A stretch of DNA of 38,017 bases from Rhodobiaceae bacterium UBA7804 (GCA_002480495.1 DLCG01000018.1:19018-57034); one strand, 5' to 3'. Shown: positions 16,455 through 25,192, counted from the stretch's first letter. Numbers and translations are program-made. The notes: generated by a model from the sequence alone, not told the origin.

Positions 16455-17418
16455 TGGGACCCTTTCCCTTGTTGTCTCGCTTGTTATCCGGGCGCGCGTC
16501 TGGCCCCTTCTTCCCGGGTGCGCCTGCGCGGTGCGGCCGCGGCGCCTTGCCTTTGGGGGTGGGGCTTTTGGGGGCCGGAACCTTGGGCGAAGGCCGGTCC
16601 TTGCGCGGCTGGTCCTGCTTGCCGCTGCCGCGCGCCGGGCTTGCCTCTGTCTTGCGCTCGAACTGGGCCGCATGAGCGCCGAGCTGGTCCATCAGCACGC
16701 GGTTCGGCACCTGCTTCACTTCGCCGGGCTGCATGTCGCCGATCTGGAAGGGGCCGAAGGAAAGCCGGATAAGACGGTTCACCTTCAGGCCGAGCGCGCC
16801 GAGCACACGCTTCACTTCGCGGTTCTTGCCTTCCTTGAGGCCGAGCGTCAGCCAGACATTCGACCCCTGCACCTTGTCGAGCGTGGCCTCGATGGGACCG
16901 TAGCGCACGCCCTCGACCGAGATGCCCTCTTTCAGCCTGTCGAGATCCGGCTGACCGATGCTGCCGAAGGCGCGCACACGGTAGCGTCTGGTCCAGCCCG
17001 TGGAGGGGAGTTCGAGAAGGCGGGCAAGCTCGCCATCATTGGTGAGAAGGAGAAGGCCTTCGGTGTTCACGTCGAGACGCCCGACGGAGACGACGCGCGG
17101 TATGTTGCCCGGCATCTTGTCGAACACGGTCGGGCGGCCCTCGGGGTCACGCGCCGTGGTAACGAGGCCTGCTTCCTTGTAGTAGCGCCAGAGCCTGGTC
17201 GGCTCCTGCGCGGGAAGCGCCTTGCCGTCGACCGCGATTTCCTCCCGGCCGGTGACGTTGAGCGCCGGGCTCGTGATCACCTTGCTGTTCACAGTCACGC
17301 GGCCATCGGCGATGAGTTTCTCCGCCTCGCGGCGCGAGCATATGCCCGCCCGCGCGATCACCTTCGCGATGCGGTCGCCTTCGGGCGTGGAGGGGGAATT
17401 GGCGTGGCCGGATGTCAT
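16429..17418 (-). CDS. rluB: Pseudouridine synthase, RluB/RsuA family
   Basis: 329 residues. An S4 RNA-binding domain (RIAKVIARAGICSRREAEKL) precedes a catalytic domain with the GRLDVNTEGLLLLTND motif containing the catalytic Asp. LKEGKNREVKRVLGALG is typical of RluB, which makes pseudouridine 2605 in 23S rRNA. About the last 75 residues are a Pro/Lys/Arg-rich, probably disordered tail ending DRRRRS, absent from the catalytic core. Start ATG 17416-17418. It overlaps rsmD by 26 bases. RluE/RluF/RsuA specificity cannot be excluded. Confidence 0.92.
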   Translation of the reverse strand: MTSGHANSPSTPEGDRIAKVIARAGICSRREAEKLIADGRVTVNSKVITSPALNVTGREEIAVDGKALPAQEPTRLWRYYKEAGLVTTARDPEGRPTVFDKMPGNIPRVVSVGRLDVNTEGLLLLTNDGELARLLELPSTGWTRRYRVRAFGSIGQPDLDRLKEGISVEGVRYGPIEATLDKVQGSNVWLTLGLKEGKNREVKRVLGALGLKVNRLIRLSFGPFQIGDMQPGEVKQVPNRVLMDQLGAHAAQFERKTEASPARGSGKQDQPRKDRPSPKVPAPKSPTPKGKAPRPHRAGAPGKKGPDARPDNKRDNKGKGPNADRRRRS

Positions 17419-17509
17419 GGGCCTCTCTTTAGCAGGAGCCCCGCCTTACAGGAAGCTGGCAGAAAGCAGGCGCTTGCCAAGAGGGCGGCGGCGCGGCACG
17501 GTCCAGCCC

Positions 17510-17977
17510 ATGAATGCCGAACCGGAAACCGCCATGCGCCCCATGGATCTCGCCTTCGCCGAAGCCGAGGCGGCGGGCGCGCGCGGCGAGGTGCCCGTGG
17601 GGGCAGTGATCGTGGACGGGGCGGGGCATGTCGTCGCACGGGCGGGCAACCGGACGCTGGAACTGAAGGACCCGACGGCCCATGCCGAGCTTCTCGCGAT
17701 CCGCGAAGCCTGCGCGGCGCTGGGTTCCGAGCGGCTCATCGGCTGCGACCTCTATGTCACGCTGGAACCTTGCCCGATGTGTGCGGCAGCGATCTCCTTC
17801 GCGCGGATTCGCAGGCTTTATTACGGCGCATCCGACGAGAAGGGCGGCGGGGTGGATCACGGCCCGCGGATTTTCGCGCAGCCGACCTGCCATCATGTTC
17901 CCGACGTCTATGGCGGGATCGGCGAGAGCCGCGCATCGGCGCTTTTACGCGATTTTTTCGCAGTGCGGCGAAGCTGA
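17510..17977 (+). CDS. tadA: tRNA-specific adenosine deaminase TadA
   Basis: 155 residues of the cytidine deaminase fold. Zinc ligands and the catalytic Glu are visible as H58-A-E60 (PTAHAEL) and PC88PMC91. It deaminates A34 to inosine in tRNA-Arg(ACG) and is essential in most bacteria. VPVGAVIVDG and the ASDEKGGGVDHG region are typical. Start ATG 17510; a second ATG at 17534 would also leave an intact domain. Divergent from rluB, with 91 bases between starts. Confidence 0.95.
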   Translation: MNAEPETAMRPMDLAFAEAEAAGARGEVPVGAVIVDGAGHVVARAGNRTLELKDPTAHAELLAIREACAALGSERLIGCDLYVTLEPCPMCAAAISFARIRRLYYGASDEKGGGVDHGPRIFAQPTCHHVPDVYGGIGESRASALLRDFFAVRRS

Positions 17978-18097
17978 GACCTCCCAGGCCCCGGCGGCTT
18001 TGTGCGTGATTTGCGCTCCTCGACCCGTTAGAGTGCCCGCATTCGACATTGAGACGGGAGCTGCGGTTCCCGGCCGGAAAGAACAAAGGGGAGATCG

Positions 18098-19336
18098 ATG
18101 AATTTCGACCATAACGAAAAAACCAAAGAGCTGATTGCGCGTCTCGAACGGTTCATGGATGAGTACATCTATCCGAACGAGAAGACCTATAACGATCAGA
18201 TGGACGCCTTCCGCAAGGCGGGCGATCCGTGGCAGGTGCCGCAGATCCTCGAAGATCTGAAGCCGAAGGCGAAGGAAGCCGGACTCTGGAACCTCTTCCT
18301 GCCCGAATCCGAGCGCGGCGGCGGCCTGTCGAACCTCGAATATGCCTCTCTTTGCGAGATCATGGGCCGCGTCGGCTGGGCATCGGAAGTGTTCAACTGC
18401 TCCGCGCCCGACACCGGCAACATGGAAGTCATCGAACGCTACGGCAACGAGCGCCAGAAGAAGGAATATCTGGAGCCGCTGCTCGAAGGAAAGATGCGTT
18501 CGGCCTTCCTCATGACGGAGCCCGATGTCGCTTCCTCGGATGCGACGAATATCTCCACCCGCATCGAGCGCGACGGTGACGAATACGTCATCAACGGCCG
18601 CAAGTGGTGGTCGTCGGGCGTGGGCGATCCGCGCTGCAAGATCGCGATCCTGATGGGCAAGACCGACCCGAAGGCCGACACCTATCGTCAGCAGTCGCAG
18701 ATCCTGGTGCCGATGGACGCACCGGGCATCAAGGTCGTCCGCATGCTTCCCGTCTTCGGCTATGACGACGCGCCGCACGGCCATGCGGAAGTCATTCTCG
18801 AAAATGTCCGCGTGCCGGCAGAGAACCTGCTTCTCGGCGAAGGCCGCGGCTTCGAGATCAGCCAGGGCCGCCTCGGGCCGGGCCGCATCCATCACTGCAT
18901 GCGCACCATCGGCGTTGCCGAACGCGCGCTGGAGATCATGGTGAAGCGGCTTCTCACCCGCGAGGCATTCGGCAAGAAGATTGCCGAGCATTCGGTCTGG
19001 GAAGAGCGTGTGGCTCGCGCCCGTATCGACATCGAGATGGCACGCCTTCTGACGCTCAAGGCCGCCTACATGATGGACACGGTGGGCAACAAGGTCGCCC
19101 GCGCCGAGATCGCCATGATCAAGGTCGCGGCGCCGAACATCGCGCTCAAGGTGATCGACGATGCGATCCAGGCGCATGGCGGCGGCGGCGTGACGACCGA
19201 CTTCGGCCTCGCCAAGATGTATGCCGGCATGCGGACGCTCCGCCTGGCGGACGGGCCGGACGAGGTGCATGCCCGCACCATCGCCAAGCTCGAATTCAAG
19301 AAGCATCAGGCGAAACTTCGCGCCGCGGCCGAGTGA
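18098..19336 (+). CDS. Acyl-CoA dehydrogenase of the ACAD10/ACAD11 type
   Basis: 412-residue FAD enzyme. It strongly resembles the C-terminal dehydrogenase domain of human ACAD10/11 in APDTGNMEV (103-111), MTEPDVASSDATNI (139-152), INGRKWWSSG and GRGFEISQGRLGPGR (249-263). Those enzymes, fused to a kinase domain, process 4-hydroxyacyl-CoAs through a phosphorylated intermediate (recent literature, from memory). A kinase-domain homologue is encoded separately at 22259-23326. Start ATG 18098 with AAGGGGAG upstream. A hairpin terminator follows at 19397. Electrons pass to ETF in this family. Confidence 0.93.
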   Translation: MNFDHNEKTKELIARLERFMDEYIYPNEKTYNDQMDAFRKAGDPWQVPQILEDLKPKAKEAGLWNLFLPESERGGGLSNLEYASLCEIMGRVGWASEVFNCSAPDTGNMEVIERYGNERQKKEYLEPLLEGKMRSAFLMTEPDVASSDATNISTRIERDGDEYVINGRKWWSSGVGDPRCKIAILMGKTDPKADTYRQQSQILVPMDAPGIKVVRMLPVFGYDDAPHGHAEVILENVRVPAENLLLGEGRGFEISQGRLGPGRIHHCMRTIGVAERALEIMVKRLLTREAFGKKIAEHSVWEERVARARIDIEMARLLTLKAAYMMDTVGNKVARAEIAMIKVAAPNIALKVIDDAIQAHGGGGVTTDFGLAKMYAGMRTLRLADGPDEVHARTIAKLEFKKHQAKLRAAAE

Positions 19337-19396
19337 TCATGAAGCGCCTCGGTGTCGCTCGCGGGCTCGTTGCCCGCGTCTGACATGAAGACAAGG

Positions 19397-19429
19397 ACGG
19401 CCGGTTCCCCGCCAGGGGACCGGCCGTTT
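19397..19429 (+). terminator. Hairpin terminator after the acyl-CoA dehydrogenase
   Basis: Arm ACGGCCGGTTCCCC (one bulged T), loop GCCA, arm GGGGACCGGCCGT, then TTTC. A strong stem with a short T-run, 60 bases after the stop and just before the GST gene. Confidence 0.7.
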
Positions 19430-19462
19430 CATTGCGACAGTGAGTAGGGACGGGGAAAGCCC

Positions 19463-20122
19463 ATGGGCATCACGACCGGCATGAAAATGTACAACGCGCA
19501 GCTCTCGCCCTATGCGGCGCGCTGCCGAATGGCCATCTACGCGAAGGAACTCGACGTCGAGTTCCTCGACATGCCGAACCCCGACCTTGAAGAAGAATTC
19601 AACCGGCTCGCGCCCATGCACAAGGTGCCGCTTCTCGTCGATGGCGGCATTGTCGTGCCCGAGTCGGAAACCATCTGCGAGTATCTGGAAGACAGGGGAC
19701 TGGGCGTTCCTCTCCGCCCGAAAGATCCTGCCGCCGCTGCCCGGATGCGCCTCTTCGGCCGCATTGGCGACCTCTATCTCATGGATGCCATGGGTGAGCT
19801 TTTCGGCCAGATCAATCCGGCGGGACGCGATGCGAAGCTCGTGGCGCAGGAAATGGCCGAATTGCAGAAGGCGATGGGCTGGCTCGAAGCCTATCTCGCG
19901 GGGGGCAAGTATGCGGTGGGTGAGAGCCTGACGCTTGCCGATTGCGCGCTTGTGCCGGTGATCTTTTTTTTCGAGGAGATCGGCCCCATGTTTGGCAGCG
20001 TGAACCCGCTACAGGCCTATCCGAAGACCGAGGCCTATTTCAGCGCAATTGCGGAGGAGCCTTCGGCAGCGAGAGTGCTTGAAGAACTTGGTACCGCTCT
20101 TCGCCGGATGATGGCGGGCTGA
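19463..20122 (+). CDS. Glutathione S-transferase family protein
   Basis: 219 residues with an N-terminal thioredoxin-like domain (MYNAQLSPYAARCRMAIYAKEL, Ser15 as candidate catalytic residue). The cis-Pro is at KVP54-56, the glutathione gamma-glutamyl contact is ES (67-68) in VVPESETICEYLED, and the C-terminal domain is all-helical (YAVGESLTLADCALVPVIF). An eight-T run (19964-19971) encodes Ile-Phe-Phe-Phe. Start ATG 19463. It converges on the histidine kinase with a one-base gap (TGA-T-TCA). The substrate is unknown; maleylacetoacetate-isomerase-like or detoxifying roles are possible. Confidence 0.9.
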   Translation: MGITTGMKMYNAQLSPYAARCRMAIYAKELDVEFLDMPNPDLEEEFNRLAPMHKVPLLVDGGIVVPESETICEYLEDRGLGVPLRPKDPAAAARMRLFGRIGDLYLMDAMGELFGQINPAGRDAKLVAQEMAELQKAMGWLEAYLAGGKYAVGESLTLADCALVPVIFFFEEIGPMFGSVNPLQAYPKTEAYFSAIAEEPSAARVLEELGTALRRMMAG

Positions 20123-20123
20123 T

Positions 20124-22103
20124 TCAGCCGGCCACGACGCTTGCCGCTGGAGAGGCTTCTTCTTCGGGTGCCGGCACTTCGCAATAGGGAATCTTCGGCA
20201 GCGTAACCGTCACGCTTGTTCCCTTGCCGAGTTCGCTTTCGATCGCCATTCGTCCGCCATGAAGTTCGGCGAGGGAGCGCACAAGCGCGAGCCCGAGGCC
20301 CGTTCCCTGCTTGCTGAGTTTGGCATCGGTCGCAATCTGCTCGAATGGCTGGCCGAGCCGGTCGATCTGGTCCTTCGGTATACCGCGGCCTGTATCGCGC
20401 ACGACGAGCCTGACCTCGTTGTCCTCTTCGGCCACGTCGACCGAGATTTTACCTCCGGCTGGAGTGAACTTCACCGCGTTGGAAAGCAGGTTCAGCATGA
20501 TCTGCTTGAGAGCGCGCTCGTCTGCCACGATTTCCGCGCCATCGTGACAATCGATGGAGTGGTCCATATGCACGCCATTGTCTTCCGCTTTCCCGCGCAC
20601 GAGGCGCACGCAGGACTCGATGAGAGCGGCGATATCCAGCACTTCCGGGTGAAGATCGTATTTTCCCGCCTCGATCTTCGACATGTCGAGAATGTCGCTG
20701 ATGAGATCGAGAAGGAGTGCGCCGCTCTCGTTGATGAGTTGCGCATATTCCGAATAGCGCTCGTGGCCGAGCGCGCCGAACATCTCCATCCGCAGAATGT
20801 CGGAAAAGCCGATGATGGCGTTGAGCGGAGTCCTGAGTTCGTGGCTCATATTGGCCAGGAAACGGGATTTGGTGCTGTTCGCGGCTTCGGCGCGTTCCCG
20901 CGCTTCGAGAAGTTCCATTTCGTGGCGTTTGCGTTCGCTGATATCGCGGGTGACGCCGACCACCTCCGCGGTTCTCATGCCGTCTGCGTCGAGCGCGCTC
21001 CGCATCGTCGATTCGAGCCAGACGTAGTGGCCGTCCTTGTGCAGGAAGCGATAGTCGAACTGGACCTGCTCGCCTTTCAGCACGCACTGGGTAAAGGCGT
21101 TCACGGCGCGAGGGAAATCCTCCGGATGGATGAGGTCCTCGGATATCTGCTTGCCGATGAACTCCTCGGGACCGCGGCCGAGAATGGCTTTGACGGCTGG
21201 CGAAATGAACATGACATGCGCGTTCGCGTCGTAATGCGCCACGACGTCTGATGCCTGTTCTGTGAGCAGGCGATACTTCGCTTCGCTTGCCTTGACCGCC
21301 AGTTCCGCCTCGACCTCTTCATGAACGTCCTCGGCAAGGCCGACCAGTGCCCCGATTTCATTGAAGGCGTCGGTTTCGGCATAGGCATAGGTCTTGATGT
21401 AGCGGTAGCAGCCGTCGCCGCCCCGAAAACGGGTGACGGAGGTGGCAGGTTCATGCGTCTCGAATGCGTCGAGAAACTTCGACAGCAGTTCGTCGCGATC
21501 CTCGGGATGAACGAGATGCTCGTACCAGTCGCCATCCGCCGGGAGTTTGTCCTCGTCGAGGCCGAGAATGCGGGCCACGCCCCGCGACCATTGCGGCGCG
21601 GGGGCGCCCTTGACCCAGCGCCAATGACCGAAGCGCGCGAGCTGCTCCGCCTCGCGAAGCTGATGTTCGAGCCGGTAGGTCTCGGTGACGTCGCGCGACA
21701 CGCAGAGAATTCCCGCGACATTCGGATCGGCCAGCAGGTTGCAGCCGCGCGTCTCCACGCGGCGCCAGGTTCCGTTTGCATGGGCGAGACGGATAACCTC
21801 GAGCACTTCCGCGCCGGGCATGCGCACGCATTCCTCGATCTTGCGCAATAGACGCTCGCGGTCGTCTGGATGAACGAGATCGGCGATATGGCGTCCGATC
21901 AGTTCGTCTTCGCGGACATCAAGAGCCTTGCGGATGGCAGGGCTCTGGTAGGTAATGACGCCGCCCCGGTCGAGAATGGTGAGAATGTCGCCCGCATTTT
22001 CAACGAGCGCGCGGTAGAAACTCTCGCTGCCGGACGCAACTGTGCCGCCCACGCAAGGTGCGCTTTCCGCTACCCGCGGTCCCATGCTGGCGGGACGGCC
22101 CAT
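20124..22103 (-). CDS. PAS-domain sensor histidine kinase (three PAS domains)
   Basis: 659 residues with no transmembrane helix or signal peptide, so probably cytoplasmic. Three PAS/PAC modules span about 28-140, 150-265 and 275-395; the first and third contain HPDD/HPED-type helices. The HisKA dimerisation helix carries the phosphoacceptor His421 in ANMSHELRTPLNAIIGFSD. The ATPase domain has an N-box (IMLNLLSNAVKFTPAGG), DTGRGIP and GTGLGLALV. No receiver domain is attached and no response regulator lies nearby, so the partner is elsewhere. Start ATG 22101-22103 with GGGGAGAAG upstream. The ligand of the PAS domains is unknown; no haem or flavin signature was recognised. Confidence 0.93.
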   Translation of the reverse strand: MGRPASMGPRVAESAPCVGGTVASGSESFYRALVENAGDILTILDRGGVITYQSPAIRKALDVREDELIGRHIADLVHPDDRERLLRKIEECVRMPGAEVLEVIRLAHANGTWRRVETRGCNLLADPNVAGILCVSRDVTETYRLEHQLREAEQLARFGHWRWVKGAPAPQWSRGVARILGLDEDKLPADGDWYEHLVHPEDRDELLSKFLDAFETHEPATSVTRFRGGDGCYRYIKTYAYAETDAFNEIGALVGLAEDVHEEVEAELAVKASEAKYRLLTEQASDVVAHYDANAHVMFISPAVKAILGRGPEEFIGKQISEDLIHPEDFPRAVNAFTQCVLKGEQVQFDYRFLHKDGHYVWLESTMRSALDADGMRTAEVVGVTRDISERKRHEMELLEARERAEAANSTKSRFLANMSHELRTPLNAIIGFSDILRMEMFGALGHERYSEYAQLINESGALLLDLISDILDMSKIEAGKYDLHPEVLDIAALIESCVRLVRGKAEDNGVHMDHSIDCHDGAEIVADERALKQIMLNLLSNAVKFTPAGGKISVDVAEEDNEVRLVVRDTGRGIPKDQIDRLGQPFEQIATDAKLSKQGTGLGLALVRSLAELHGGRMAIESELGKGTSVTVTLPKIPYCEVPAPEEEASPAASVVAG

Positions 22104-22152
22104 GTCTTCTCCCCACTTCCCGTATTCCGCTCCCGAGCAGGAAAACGAAATA

Positions 22153-22172
22153 CTTCCCTGAATATCGGGAAG
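22153..22172 (-). terminator. Possible terminator between phosphotransferase and histidine kinase
   Basis: Read on the minus strand, a CTTCCC/GGGAAG stem is followed by TATTTCGTTTT. It lies 87-106 bases past the phosphotransferase stop and about 50 before the kinase start, so it could separate the two transcripts. The stem is short. Confidence 0.35.
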
Positions 22173-22258
22173 GGTAGGGGGATTTGTTTAATGTTCCCTT
22201 GAGTGGCCATACGCCGTTTACGGAGCGTTAGCCATATTCGCGTCGGAAATCCGCGACT

Positions 22259-23326
22259 TCAGGGGCGCTGTATGATCTGCCATGCATGTTCGGCGAGGTT
22301 TCTGCAGGCGTCGCCGAGCGTTTTTGCCCGCTCCGAACTCGCATTGCCGTCAAGGCCGCGCTTGTAGACGCCCTGGCTGATGGAAGCGAGACGGAACATC
22401 GAGAAGGCAAGATAGAAGTTCCAGTCGGGGATGCCGTCGCGCCCGGCATGCCGGCAATATTCGGCGACGAATTCCTCTTCCGTCGGGACGCCCGGTGTCT
22501 TCGTCCGGTCGATGGGTTCAGCGCCGCCTGCCACGCCAAGGAGGTCGTACATGCAGGTATAGGCAACATCCGCAAGCGGGTGGCCTATGGTGCAGAGTTC
22601 CCAGTCCAGAACCGCGATCATGCGCGGTTCGCTGGCGTGGAACATGGTGTTGCCGAGGCGGTAATCGCCATGCGCGATCGTCACCGAAGGCTCGTCGGGA
22701 ATATGCTTCGGGAGATAGTCGATGAGTTTTTCCATCGCCGGCACATCGGCGGTCTGCGCGCCGCGATATTGCTTGATCCAGCGTCCGATTTGCCGCTCGA
22801 AATAATTGCCCGGCTTGCCGAAATCGGCGAGCCCGACTTTCTCGTAGTCGACTGCATGCAGCTTTGCGAGATTTTCAGCGAGGTTCGCGTACACGGCGCG
22901 GCGCTCCGCCTCATTCGATTCCGGCATGACCGACTCTCGGAAGACCCGACCTTCCAGGTACTCCATCACGTAGAAGGAGGTGCCGATGATGCTGTCGTCT
23001 TCACATAGCGCATACATGTGCGGCACGGGCACGTCCGTATCGGCGAGTGCCTTCATGACGCGATATTCGCGGTCGACCTGGTGGGCGCTTGCGAGAAGCT
23101 GCCCGGGCGGCTTCTTGCGCATCACATAGCGCTTGCCGCCGCCGGGGCCTGTGGTCGTGAGAAGGAAGGTCGGGTTCGACTGGCCGCCCTCGAACTGACG
23201 GACCTCCAGATCGCCGCCGAAACCTTCGACCTCTTGCTGGCAAAAGGCTTCGAGACGCTTCACATCGAAGCGGTGCGCCTCGCGGATGGGTGTCGTTTCC
23301 AGATCGCCTTGCGCGGCCTCGGACAT
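22259..23326 (-). CDS. Aminoglycoside-phosphotransferase-fold kinase, ACAD10/11 N-terminal type
   Basis: 355-residue APH-fold small-molecule kinase. Conserved parts are the nucleotide loop FEGGQSNPTFLL, RKKPPGQLLASAH, the catalytic loop AHGDYRLGN (Asp221, Asn226) and the metal-binding VLDWELCTIGHPLADVAY (Asp241). These match the kinase domain of ACAD10/11 and bacterial LvaA-type enzymes, which phosphorylate the hydroxyl of 4-hydroxyacyl-CoAs. A matching dehydrogenase is encoded at 18098-19336. Start ATG 23324-23326 with GGGGAGAGGA upstream. It follows the desaturase by 100 bases on the same strand. Substrate inferred by homology. Confidence 0.9.
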   Translation of the reverse strand: MSEAAQGDLETTPIREAHRFDVKRLEAFCQQEVEGFGGDLEVRQFEGGQSNPTFLLTTTGPGGGKRYVMRKKPPGQLLASAHQVDREYRVMKALADTDVPVPHMYALCEDDSIIGTSFYVMEYLEGRVFRESVMPESNEAERRAVYANLAENLAKLHAVDYEKVGLADFGKPGNYFERQIGRWIKQYRGAQTADVPAMEKLIDYLPKHIPDEPSVTIAHGDYRLGNTMFHASEPRMIAVLDWELCTIGHPLADVAYTCMYDLLGVAGGAEPIDRTKTPGVPTEEEFVAEYCRHAGRDGIPDWNFYLAFSMFRLASISQGVYKRGLDGNASSERAKTLGDACRNLAEHAWQIIQRP

Positions 23327-23426
23327 CTTCCTCTCCCCGGAATTTTCCTGTCTGAGGGGAGACTTAGCATGCGCGCCGCGACCGGCAAAGACAGCAGGAT
23401 CGGACGCAAGGGAAGCCTTGAATGTT

Positions 23427-24449
23427 TCAGGCCGCGTCCTGGTTTTCCTCGAAACCTTCAGACGTCACGCCGGAAACGCGGCGGCGCCGCGCGTTGTGAA
23501 TGACATCGCCGGGGCGGTCTTCCGTGTCGGGCCGCGATGTCGCCATCCGAAGGACCTCAGCATAGCCCGACTTCGTTTCCATCCGCTCGCCGAACCCGTT
23601 GGCGATAAGGAAGCGCCGCGCCATGGGCAGGTTGTAACAGGGAATCCACATCATCAGGTGGTGTTCGACGTGGTAGTTCACCCAGTAGGGCGCGACGAGC
23701 GCGCGCTCGATGAGATTTGCCTTGGTGGTGCGGGCATGACGGAAGGGATCGTCATTGTCGGGGACCATCGCATGCTCGGCAATATTGCGGATGCGCGTGA
23801 TTGCCTGATGCCAGGTGAGGAAGGGCACGAGCCAGAGAACGAAGTAGAGATACCAGTGACCGCTGGCGGCGAGCACGGCAAAAACAGCGAGCTGCGCAAG
23901 CGTCGCGCGGCCGAGTTTCGCCCAGTAATTCTTCAGGCGCTGCTCGAAGGGCCATTCGGACTTGCCGAGCGCGTTCAGGATCTGCGCCTTGCGCTGCTGA
24001 TAACCGGTCTGACCGGTGATGTCGCGCACCATCTTGCGCCGGAAGCTCTTGCGCGTAATGGGGAAGGGCGCGGAAAGAACGAGATCGGGATCTTCCGGCT
24101 GCTGCGTGTTCGCGTGATGCTTCAGGTGATAGCGGCGATAAGCGCCCGTCTCCGCCATCATCGGATAGGCACAGAACCACTGGCTGAGAAATGAATTGAG
24201 CTTCTGGTTCTCGGTCAAAATGCCATGCGCGCCATCATGCATCAGGATCGCAAGGCCGAGCTGGCGCGCGCCGATCACCATGACCGCGAGAATGTAGGTG
24301 AGAGGATTGGGGAAGGCGACGAAGACCGCCATCGCACCGAAGATGACGGCCCAGGCATGAAAGACGAGCCATGTGCCGCGCAGATCGGAGCGCTTGCGCA
24401 CCAGCGCGAGTTGTTCCGGGGTCAGGAGATCCTTTGCCAGCGCGCTCAT
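23427..24449 (-). CDS. Membrane fatty acid desaturase
   Basis: 340-residue di-iron membrane desaturase. The three histidine boxes are HDGAH (71-75), HLKHH (108-112) and HVEHH (260-264). Hydrophobic segments lie around residues 28-68 and 183-212. It probably introduces a double bond in membrane acyl chains, or acts as a related hydroxylase. The ATG at 24447-24449 overlaps the tetR stop (ATGA), so the pair is coupled and the desaturase is the likely target of the regulator. The electron donor is not encoded nearby. Confidence 0.92.
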   Translation of the reverse strand: MSALAKDLLTPEQLALVRKRSDLRGTWLVFHAWAVIFGAMAVFVAFPNPLTYILAVMVIGARQLGLAILMHDGAHGILTENQKLNSFLSQWFCAYPMMAETGAYRRYHLKHHANTQQPEDPDLVLSAPFPITRKSFRRKMVRDITGQTGYQQRKAQILNALGKSEWPFEQRLKNYWAKLGRATLAQLAVFAVLAASGHWYLYFVLWLVPFLTWHQAITRIRNIAEHAMVPDNDDPFRHARTTKANLIERALVAPYWVNYHVEHHLMMWIPCYNLPMARRFLIANGFGERMETKSGYAEVLRMATSRPDTEDRPGDVIHNARRRRVSGVTSEGFEENQDAA

Positions 24450-25117
24450 GCCGTCTTCCTCCGTTCGGTGGTTTTCTGTTGGGTCTGCGGCGCGGCGATG
24501 CCAGCGCCTGCGAGACAGAACTTCACGATTTCCGCGACCACGCGGTCGGGGTTGCTGTCGAGCTCATGGCTTTCAGGCGCGAGCGGACCGATAAGCGCTG
24601 TCGGAATGGCGCCCGCTATGCAGGCGGCTGCAATGCGCACATCGGTCTTCGGCAGTTCGCCGTTCTCGATTCCGTCTTCAAGGATGCCTGCGAAAATTTC
24701 CGCATGCGTGCGGCGGAAGAAACTGCGCTCCTCGGCGAGGTTCACGTCGAGTGGCTCCGCAAGCAATGCATAGGCAAGACGGCGTCCCTGAACGGCGCGC
24801 CCGGCAAAGGTCTCGAGCACCTTCACAAGCCGCTCGCTCGCGGCTTCGTCGCCAGAGGCGATTTCGGCGAGCTTGCCCATCTCGCGGGCTGAAACCTCGC
24901 GAAAGACATGACGGCAGAGCGCTTCCTTGGACGAGAAATATCGATAGAGAGTGCCGGTTGCGACACCGGCCTTCTTCGCCACCTCGCTCATTTGCACTGC
25001 AGCAAAGCCGCCTTCCGCCACGAGACCGCGCGCGGCATCGAGGATGCTGCGCCGCGTATCGGCGAGGCGGGCCGCCACCTTGTCTGTCTGCCTGTAAGCC
25101 AAGATATGAACCTCCAT
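24446..25117 (-). CDS. TetR-family regulator of the desaturase
   Basis: 223 residues with an N-terminal helix-turn-helix (ILDAARGLVAEGGFAAVQMSEVAKKAGVATGTLYRYF split across helices 1-4). The ligand-binding C-terminal domain is variable. It lies directly upstream of and overlaps the desaturase by four bases, resembling DesT/FabR-like control of unsaturated fatty acid synthesis (inference). A palindrome 15-28 bases upstream is the likely autoregulatory operator. Start ATG 25115-25117. Confidence 0.92.
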   Translation of the reverse strand: MEVHILAYRQTDKVAARLADTRRSILDAARGLVAEGGFAAVQMSEVAKKAGVATGTLYRYFSSKEALCRHVFREVSAREMGKLAEIASGDEAASERLVKVLETFAGRAVQGRRLAYALLAEPLDVNLAEERSFFRRTHAEIFAGILEDGIENGELPKTDVRIAAACIAGAIPTALIGPLAPESHELDSNPDRVVAEIVKFCLAGAGIAAPQTQQKTTERRKTA

Positions 25118-25145
25118 TCACTCACAAGGAATGAACCACGGTTCA
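25107..25145. promoter_or_regulatory. Candidate TetR operator region
   Basis: The main site TGAACC-AC-GGTTCA (25132-25145) is a perfect inverted repeat. A second, imperfect copy TGAACC-TC-CATTCA (25107-25120) overlaps the regulator's start codon, 25 bases away. Two such sites at the start of a TetR-desaturase operon suggest autoregulation. Confidence 0.65.
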
Positions 25146-25192
25146 CGTTCTTGGGTCAAGAAGAACAAGCGCCCCGGCGAGAAGCGGACAGC

